Positions 57,001 through 64,000 of a stretch of 64,000 bases of DNA are shown here, piece after piece. This DNA is from Mytilus galloprovincialis (taxonomy: Eukaryota; Mollusca; Bivalvia; Mytilida; Mytilidae). The position numbers and the translations under genes are program-made. The notes under the pieces were generated by a model that was given only the letters and a program-made list of their open reading frames with translations, was not told the origin of the DNA and ran no database searches. Each line of letters starts with the position of its first letter. Position 1 is the first letter of the stretch. The stretch is taken from NCBI RefSeq assembly GCF_965363235.1, contig NC_134849.1:55250122-55314121 (forward strand), given 5' to 3'.

Positions 57001-58911
57001 GCAATGAAAAGGGACGAAAAACATGTACAAGATCTAATTGTTTATATAACAGAAAATATGACAAATCCATTCGACGTTGATAATCACCCCCGTCAGCTTA
57101 TTAACATTTCAACTGGTCTCCATGCAAGTCACGACATTGAAGATTCACTGTTAAAATCAGTTGAAACTGGAAGAACTAAAATGAAGATGTTTGTTGAGTC
57201 ATCTCTATCAACAGATAAGACAGGTAGCTTTTACCATCCTATCCAAAGATCAGGACTGAAGACCTTTGAAGATATGAACCCCAAAGTACAACTTAAATGC
57301 AAATCTGGGCAAGTTTTAAAAGGTCATTTGAATCCCGAACTTGTGTTTAGACGTGCACTATCTCTAACTAAATGTAGAGATGACGTATCTGTGGAAACTG
57401 TTTTGTCATATCCAATTTGTCCCATTCCCACTGCATTATTTCATGACGATGGAACTATGAGAAAGACAAATAAGTCTGATCTTGCCCATGAATTAGAAAA
57501 TTTAGTAGGATCAGTACCTAACATTCTTCCATTCGACCACAGTGCTACCATACTAATAAGAGATGGCATGAGCTAAGTTCAGTCATTTGATGTTAAAAGG
57601 ATGTCCACATTTGAAGACTTGGCCAAATCTTATATTACGCAGTTACAATCATGCTTCCGATTCACAGACAAGGTTGTTGATGTCTTCGATCGCTATGACA
57701 CTGAACATTCCATAAAATCAGCAGAGCGTCATAGACGATCGACAACAACATCTACGCAAAAAGTTTATCATATCGCTGAAGGCCGAACTGTTCCAGACTG
57801 GAAGAAATTTCTATCAAACAACAAAAACAAGCAAGCATTGATTACTTTCCTTGGTGATTATCTGAGCAGCAACTTGTCTGATATGTTCCAGGAGGAAAAT
57901 AAATGTTTAGTTCTTGCCGGTGCATTTTCCAATCCAGAAATAGTGCGACAACTCTCTAACGAGCATGTAATCGATCTCCCAGAACTTTTCTGTTCGCACG
58001 AAGAAGCAGACACAAGAATCTTGCTTCATGTTATACACTCTGATAAACTCTTTCAACAGTTGAACATAAGGGGACGAATCATAGTCAAGTGTTCCGATAC
58101 AGATGTTCTTGTGCTCTGTGTTCATTATTTCAAGGTTCTTGTATCGACTGAACAAATGTGGTTTTTGACGGGGTCAACTAATTCTCTTAGGGACTGTAGA
58201 AGGTACATACCAATTCATGAGTTAAGTAAATCTCTTTCCCCTTTACTAGCTAATATTCTCCCTGCAGTTCATGCTTTAACTGGTTGTGATACCACTTCCG
58301 CTATATTTGGGTTTGGCAAAAAGACCGTCTTCAAATTGATAAGAAAATCTCCGAGTAAGTTTACCAACCTCCAAAACTTTGACAAGATCGATTTTTCAAC
58401 ATCGTTGTCAGCAGCCAGAGAGCTTATTTCAAGCTTGTATGACCCAAAAGACAAATTTGCTTCATCACATGTTGATTTAAACAAGTTACGTGTTAAACTT
58501 GCAACATGCAAAGACACAAGTTTGTTGCGATTGCCACCAAGCGAACCTGCATTCAAAGAACATGTTTTGCGATCATGTCTTCAAACGAAAATTTGGATGT
58601 CCTCCCATCTCGATCACCAAAATCCTTTGTCTCCTTATGAATACGGATGGAAAAAGAGTTCACATGGCCCGGATCCAGTCTACTTTTTAGGCATGATGAC
58701 GTCCGATTTCCTACAAGATTTAATATGTTCTTGCAAGGGAAAATATATATGTAGCAAGTCATGTATTTGCCGAGAGCAGCAGATGTCTTGCACTGAGCTG
58801 TGTCCATGTCAGGGTAGTGATACATGTCAAAATATATTTTCTAAAGAGGACATCGACCTCGCAGATCAAATAAATGACGATGATGAAGATGCAAATGATA
58901 CCATTGACTAA
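54016..58911 (+). pseudogene. Transposase / flap-nuclease protein of the Academ-like element, three in-frame stops
   Basis: One frame of 1631 codons has no frameshift, only TAA at 54454 (codon 147), 54550 (179) and 57574 (1187). Two Cys/His modules open it: CIICQ with YHKTC, and CCIFC with YHSGC. The middle carries TFDLQLYAVAQQ (about 56055) and LGGFHTLSCF (about 56130), a core I recall from large transposon proteins. From 57526 it follows the FEN1/XPG plan: FDHSA, then VVDVFDRYDTEH (about 57670), HEEADTRILLH (about 57993), CSDTDVLVL (about 58093) and LTGCDTTSAIFGFGKKTVFKLI-type H3TH (about 58273). The acidic residues of all five nuclease signatures are present. A CXC-like cluster (CSCKGKYICSKSCICR) at 58726-58830 and an acidic end close it. 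The third stop lies inside the nuclease domain. It is probably a recently dead copy. Confidence 0.8.
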
Positions 58912-59079
58912 CAAAAGAGCATTTGAGCAAAGGGGCAACATAAAGTTTGTTTTGCCTCACTGTTATTCAATGTAAATGTTTATTTCTATTAATTTTGTGT
59001 TTTTGTTATTGATCTACCAGCAAACATAATGGGTTGTATACTTAAGTTTCGTATGCGATGATAGTTGTAGTAGAAAATT

Positions 59080-59086
<7 letters not shown>

Positions 59087-59112
<26 letters not shown>
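59087..59112 (+). repeat. A-run downstream of the transposon ORF
   Basis: An uninterrupted run of about 26 A lies 175 bp after the stop codon, inside the terminal inverted repeats. It lies within the element, so it does not mark a retroposed copy. Confidence 0.8.
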
Positions 59113-59116
<4 letters not shown>

Positions 59117-59689
59117 GCTAGTGATCTTCGACCTTGACGTGGTTGGCTAGCTTAAGACAATTAAATCATATTGCATTTATAACTGTCGAACTAACAGGAG
59201 ACCAAAATAACATATATTTTAAACTGTGCTGTAAACATGGTAAATATGCGCTTTGAAACAGTTTTACGGAATGTTTTAATATAGTTTTATCGGTATAAAA
59301 AAACGTGCTAGGCGAAATATTAGAACTTAAAAAACAAGTTATGTATGTTATTAATATAAAACCAAAAGAATTTGTGTGTTTTCAATGCAAAATTAAATAT
59401 TTCCGAGCGTTTTGTGTCAATATCCGTAAGAACTATGATTTTCACAAAAATACGAGAATTTTTCATTTTAAACACTTTTTTATAAAAAAAATTTACAGAA
59501 ACAAAAACTAGATAGACTATAGTTTATCAAATGATATATTTCAAATAATATTCCAGATGAATTTGTTTTCAAACTGCATTTTTCGAACAATATCGTCAAA
59601 TTATGACTTTTATTTTTTCCCCCTTTTTTGCCGTTTTTAGAAAAATGTGACCATTTCCCAATTTGACGACCAGGCAATTCTGAATGTAC

Positions 59690-59779
59690 GATAAAAGACC
59701 TTTCAAATGATATATCATATAGCCGTGTGTTAGGTAGGTGCATTAAAAACCTCCGAATCCTTGATTTGGCGCTCGCCTA
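59690..59779. repeat. Right terminal inverted repeat of the Academ-like transposon
   Basis: CTTTCAAATGATATATCATATAGCCGTGTGTTAGGTAGGTGCATTAAAAACCTCCG..TTGGCGCTCGCCTA-type end, the inverse of 53215-53320. Confidence 0.85.
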
Positions 59780-59965
59780 TTAGTTTTCTTGTTTGAATTG
59801 TTTTGCATTGTCATTTCGGGCCTTTAATATCTGACTATGCGGTATGGGCTTTGTTCATTGTTGAAGGCCGTACGGTGACCTATAGTTGTTAATTTCTGTG
59901 TTACTTTGGTCTCTTGTGGAGAGTTGTCTCATTGACAATAATACCACATCTTCTTTTTTATATTT
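59780..59965 (+). repeat. Family A repeat, right half (interrupted)
   Basis: TTAGTTTTCTTGTTTGAATTGTTTTGCATTGTCATTTCGGGCC..TGCGGTATGGGCTTTG..CATTGACAATAATACCACATCTTC continues the copy begun at 53085. Confidence 0.8.
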
Positions 59966-61794
59966 ATATTAGTATATTAAATATACATGTTTATACCAAG
60001 CTAAGTCAGTTTATATCTTGTTTCTCGTCTGACTATACAAAAGGCTAGGAGAGCTAATTTGATAGACCACGTTGTCTGATAGGCTGTCTATATAAAGTAA
60101 TGGGACAATGCATGGCATGAATGTCATACTCAAAAAGACATCCAGAGCTTACCATAGTCATCAACTACCCACCAACATGCCGTGAGCTCTGGTTGGCTCT
60201 TAACTCAAATACAAGAGCACAGCAAAATGTCAAAATATTCCATTCAAACTGGGTGACTTGGGAGAAAAACATTGAAACTTTCCAAAGAAATACACCCCAC
60301 CCCTCAACGTTTTAATAAGGAGACATTGTATTATTGCAAATGAGTCAACTATCCCTGGGTCCACAAAGTTCAAATGTTGTGGATGTGAGCAATTATATAT
60401 AAGCAACCATATAACCTTCAACAACGAGAAAAAAACATACGGTATTGTCGGCTGCAATAGTCCATGAAATGAAAAATATGAAACAGTTCAATTGAGAAAA
60501 ATAACGGCCTATTTTAAACCAACATAAATTACGAAAAAGCAAATATGAAAGACATCAACAAAAGACAACAACTGAACTACATGCTGCTGGGTTAGAGCAG
60601 GACAATGCAATATATGGCGGTGTTTAACATGTTTGTGAGCGCTCAATTCTCTCCTGAACCTGGGACAGTTTTGTTACAGCACAGCATAAGAACAACTATA
60701 GACAAATCAGTGGAAAAGGGCTTAACGCATGAGATCGATACAAAACAGATGGAAAAAAAACATGTAACAAAAACACATACCGAATGTGGCAGAGTATTTA
60801 TACATTGTTTTCAAACAATCAAAGTACTGAAGTACTGAACAGCGAATGACTGCAAGTTCTTTTGAATTGTCACAAGCACTTGTCTCAGAAAAAAAATCAC
60901 ATCTCTGTACCTGAAAGTGAGGTTAATGTACATATATTATTTTCTTTCTGAGACAAGTTCGTGCAAGTAGGATGAATAAATGACAGGGAATTCAACTTCA
61001 ACGTAATAACTATTATATTGTAGTGATACACATTAGTACACTCTGGTTTGTTGGTATATATTATATCAATATTTGTATATTACAGTTACATCTTGTATAT
61101 ATGATTTTCATCCATTTGTATATCAATCTATTTTACTATTTTGAAAATAGTACAGTGCAAGTGCATGGGGGATAATGTTCTGTAAAAACTAGATTTTTCT
61201 TATAGATTGGATTTGAGTAGGTATTCATATTTCTCGCAAAACTCAGTACACATATTCTATATCATGATCTTTTTAATTTTAATGCCAAATATAGAGTTCT
61301 GACCCTCAATTTCACGATCAACTAGGCATGGAAAATGATAGTGTGAGTGGGGCATTTGTGTACTATGGACACATTCTTATTCAAATCCTTTATTAAAAAA
61401 AGTTAGTAAATTTACTTCAGATAAAAAAAACTACATTTGTAAATTAGACGAACTAATCTTCTAATAAAAAGGTATATTTCTGATTTCGTTATACTTATGT
61501 GTATGAGAACATTAATATGGATATGAGTTTTAATAAGATTGTTGAAAGAACGCGCTCAATCTTAGGATTTAATTCTTATCAATTTTACCGAGCAGAGCGA
61601 GGCAAAAACAAGTAGATGTCTTTCAAACCATAGTTAATATGTATGCTATACACACATTATGTTGGTTTTTTGTTTTTTTTTTGTTTTTGTTTTTTTTTTT
61701 ATCAAACTTGGTTATCAATCAAAAAGGTCGTCCTAGATAATAAAAAATCATGAAATATTGGGTCCAGTAATCAAATAATCATAAAAAAAACCAG
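59966..61794. other. Gene-free spacer with repeat fragments
   Basis: A diverged family A copy (minus) is at about 60310-60480. Its 5' module (GACAACAACTGAACTAC..GCTG..CCTGGGACAG) may continue at 60560-60680. An imperfect hairpin at 60871-60967 pairs CACTTGTCTCAGAAA with TTTCTGAGACAAGTTCGTG. The 64-codon frame at 60121 (MSYSKRHPELTI..) has fairly coding-like composition but is unrecognised. Confidence 0.4.
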
Positions 61795-62030
61795 TAGTTG
61801 TTGTTTGTTGATGTGGTTCTCGCTTCTCGTTTTTTACATAGTGAAGACCGTTGGTTTTCCCGTTCGAATGGTTTTACACTAGCCATTTTGGGGTATCTTT
61901 TTGACTTGCTATTCGGTGTGAGCCAAGGATTCGTGTTGAAGAGGGTACTTTGACCTATAATAGTTTACTTTTACAAACTGTGACTTTATGGAGAGTTGTC
62001 TCATTAGAACTTATTCCACATCTTCTTATA
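61795..62030 (+). repeat. Variant family A copy
   Basis: GACCGTTGGTTTTCCCGTTCGAATGGTTTTAC..TCGGTGTGAGCCAAGGATTCGTGTTGAAGAGG..GTTGTCTCATTAGAACTTATTCCACATCTTCTTATATC. Same subfamily as 33890-34075. Confidence 0.7.
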
Positions 62031-62049
62031 TCTATATATTATTTCGATA

Positions 62050-62600
62050 TGTTTAATTGAGGTCTGGAACTGGAATGTCAGTTACTGCTAGCAGTTCTTT
62101 GTCAATTTATGAATTATATTTATTTTGCGTAATTTCTTTTGTTAAACATTCAGACATCGAACTCGGATTTCTGTTAAACTTAGTTTTGCTGTGCATATTG
62201 TTGTTTGTTTGTTCATTCTACATTAGCTAGCTATAGTTGTATAGTGGGAGGGGTCAGATCTCACAAAGCATGTTTAACCCCGCCGCATTTTTGCGCCTCT
62301 CCCAAGTCAGGATACTCCGGTCTTTGTTAGTTTTTTATGTTTTTTTTTTTTGTTTTTTTATCTAAGTTAAGTGTGACGTCCATTTTCACCTAACTAGTAT
62401 TTATTTTTTTTAGAGACCAGCTGAAGCACGCCTCTGGTTGAGGGATTTTCTCGTTGTATTGAAGACCCATTGGTGGCCTTCGGCTGTGCTCTTTGGTTAT
62501 GCTGCTGTTTCTTTTACACGTTTTGTATTTCCATTCTCAATTTTATTGATTGATCAATTGATTGATTGATTAATTGATTAATTGATCATTTTACTTGAAG
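62050..62600 (+). repeat. Family I long copy ending in an ATTG/TTGA microsatellite
   Basis: TTGAGGTCTGGAACTGGAATGTCAGTTACTGCTAGCAG..CATGTTTAACCCCGCCGC..TCAGGATACTCCGGTCTTTG..ACCAGCTGAAGCACGCCTCTGGTTGAGGGATTTTCTCG..CCATTTCCATTCTCAATTTTATTGATTGATC. It is followed by (TTGATTGA/TTAATTGA)n at 62545-62587, which may be the simple-repeat 3' tail of the retroposon. Confidence 0.7.
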
Positions 62601-64000
62601 CAAAAGTCATGATCATTTGAGAATCCTTTATTTGTATTGTAGTGTTAATTTCACCAATGAAACTCTACATTAATTTTTGTCTTGATATTAAATTTCTTTG
62701 TAATGATCGTCTAATTATAATAAGACACGCAAGAATATGAAATATGAAAACTTATTTGGCCTTCAACGCCTCAACCTTTTTTAATGTGATTAACTTCATT
62801 GTTCAGTTAGATTTCGATTTTGATATTGTTTTTGCAAACTTCCATAATAGATTTCCGGTAATTGTTCTGCATAAAACCGTATGGGAAATCGCATTGACTT
62901 AATTTTCCAAACAATTATTGGAACCCAATAATTTGGCAAGGTGTTGCAACCTATAATGTAAAGAAGTTACTGCCGATTGCATTTACTGTGTAGGCAGAGG
63001 CAGCTTCCACAGTTATCTTGCTTGTATTATAAGGTTAGGTAAACTACCCTCCTTTAAGAGAAGACTAGTTCGACAGATAACCATTCAATCTGTCTGTAGG
63101 ATTAGGCTACTTCTACAGGAGGGTAGTATACCTTACTTAATAATGACTTCACGGTTCAGCTAACAAGCAAGCAAACCGAAGATATAACCCTTGTCTACAC
63201 ACTCAATGTAATCGGCTGTAATGAAAATGCGGAGTTTGTGAGACCAGTCTCAAGCAACCAGTCGGTAGCAGCCAGTTTTCAAATATTTATATAAACCTAA
63301 ATGTTGCATAAGACTCAAACGTACTTCAAATGTTTTTATTAATATTTAACCACTATATCATCAGCTTTTAATATATAATTAGGCAGTCAAGACACTATTC
63401 AATGAATTCTAATATTTCATTTCTGGTTCATTAGCTATATAAAGGCAAAATCAATCGCTTTCGATATATTACACAGCGTTCTGCCCGCTTTACATTTTAA
63501 ATAGTCAACACTTTTGAGTGTTCATAGAATCGTAAATAATTATATTTTTTTTAAATGATGGCAAAATTGCACTATTGTGTGAAATAACTTTCCTTAATTA
63601 TTATCGACATCCTGTCAAATAGTTCATGAAAAGTAATAATTATTCTGCGTTAAAAGAAACTTTTAACTTTTTTTCGCCACACAAAACTGTTTTTACAAAA
63701 CATTCTACCTCTGAACTAGTGGATTTCGCTTAAATATGATTGGACAAAAGGTTTATTTTTTGTATTCAAAGTATGGTGGTCAAGCAAATTATTTATTAGC
63801 TTAAAAAAGATTAATTCGTGCTAAAATTAACTTGTAATTTTGATCAAGTAGGCCCTAGATCTCTAGCTTACGTTCTCACCTAGTGCAGTTAAAAGTATTG
63901 CCGCAGATTGTTTTTTAAGAGCTGTCCGGCAAGGGTTGGGTAAGGTATCCGACCTCAACTTTAGACCTACTTTAGAAAGAAAAAAAAACTTAAGCAGAAC
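62601..64000. other. Gene-free spacer with one hairpin
   Basis: The hairpin at about 63030-63140 pairs AAGGTTAGGTAAACTACCCTCCT with AGGAGGGTAGTATACCTTACTT and has an inner GACAGAT / ATCTGTC pair. It may be a small foldback element. Nothing else was recognised to the end of the window. Confidence 0.45.

Larger units (their letters stand above)
53215..59779 (+). mobile_element. Complete Academ-like DNA transposon
   Basis: The 6565-bp element starts TATGCGAGCGCC and ends GGCGCTCGCCTA. It is flanked by the target duplication TTA (53212-53214 and 59780-59782) within a family A repeat. Comparison with uninterrupted family A (AAGGCCGTTGGTT, AGGTCGCTAGTTTTC) confirms the borders. It encodes one long frame (54016-58911) combining a transposase-like core with a FEN1/XPG-type nuclease. 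Academ superfamily transposons are known for an XPG-type nuclease and short 3-4-bp duplications, which is why I suggest that group. The left non-coding 800 bp and right 870 bp are AT-rich, and the right part holds an A-run (59087-59112). Confidence 0.8.

Noticed and set aside
59087..59112. Poly(A) run as evidence that 54016-58911 is a processed retrocopy
   Set aside because: The run lies inside terminal inverted repeats that end at 59779 with a TTA duplication, so the unit moved as a DNA transposon.

Overview
This window is AT-rich animal nuclear DNA: introns with GT/AG borders, few genes, and many nested repeats. Several repeat families, such as the one containing CGCCAGACGCGCGTTTCGTC and the one ending TCATACCACATCTTCT, are ones I recognise from marine mussels. 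I infer a bivalve, most likely Mytilus. The species is not proven by the sequence.

Layout. The left part (1-11410) holds a two-gene unit. It contains a broken PQ-loop membrane transporter-like gene on + (788-3726), a decayed Penelope-like retroelement on - (about 8040-8900), and an intact class A GPCR on - (9240-10376). The same unit occurs again in the same order and orientation at 21491-51067: PQ-loop pseudogene 22365-26647, Penelope-like remnant about 47590-48740, GPCR 48875-50017. The second copy is stretched from 11 to 30 kb by later insertions. Between the copies lie the last two exons of a single-pass membrane protein (12596-12674 and 14389-16090). Its long acidic tail carries seven tandem YD(D/E)I-type tyrosine motifs followed by three PxYAxS motifs. 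The region 32.7-47.9 kb, inside the second copy, is almost entirely mobile-element debris: TIR elements, a pair of near-perfect 150-bp palindromes in tandem, another large hairpin, and an hAT-like element nested in another repeat.

The right part is dominated by a complete 6.6-kb DNA transposon (53215-59779). It has about 90-100-bp terminal inverted repeats, a TTA target duplication, and one 1631-codon frame (54016-58911) broken only by three TAA codons. Its product has Cys/His zinc modules, a D/LGGFH core, a C-terminal FEN1/XPG-type flap-nuclease domain and a CXC-like cysteine cluster, which suggests an Academ-like element. It is inserted into an older copy of the commonest dispersed repeat here.

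The GPCRs are the only genes that look fully intact within the window. The two GPCR blocks are nearly identical while the co-duplicated flanks are clearly diverged, which suggests gene conversion or selection. Percentages are by-eye estimates, because no alignment program was run.
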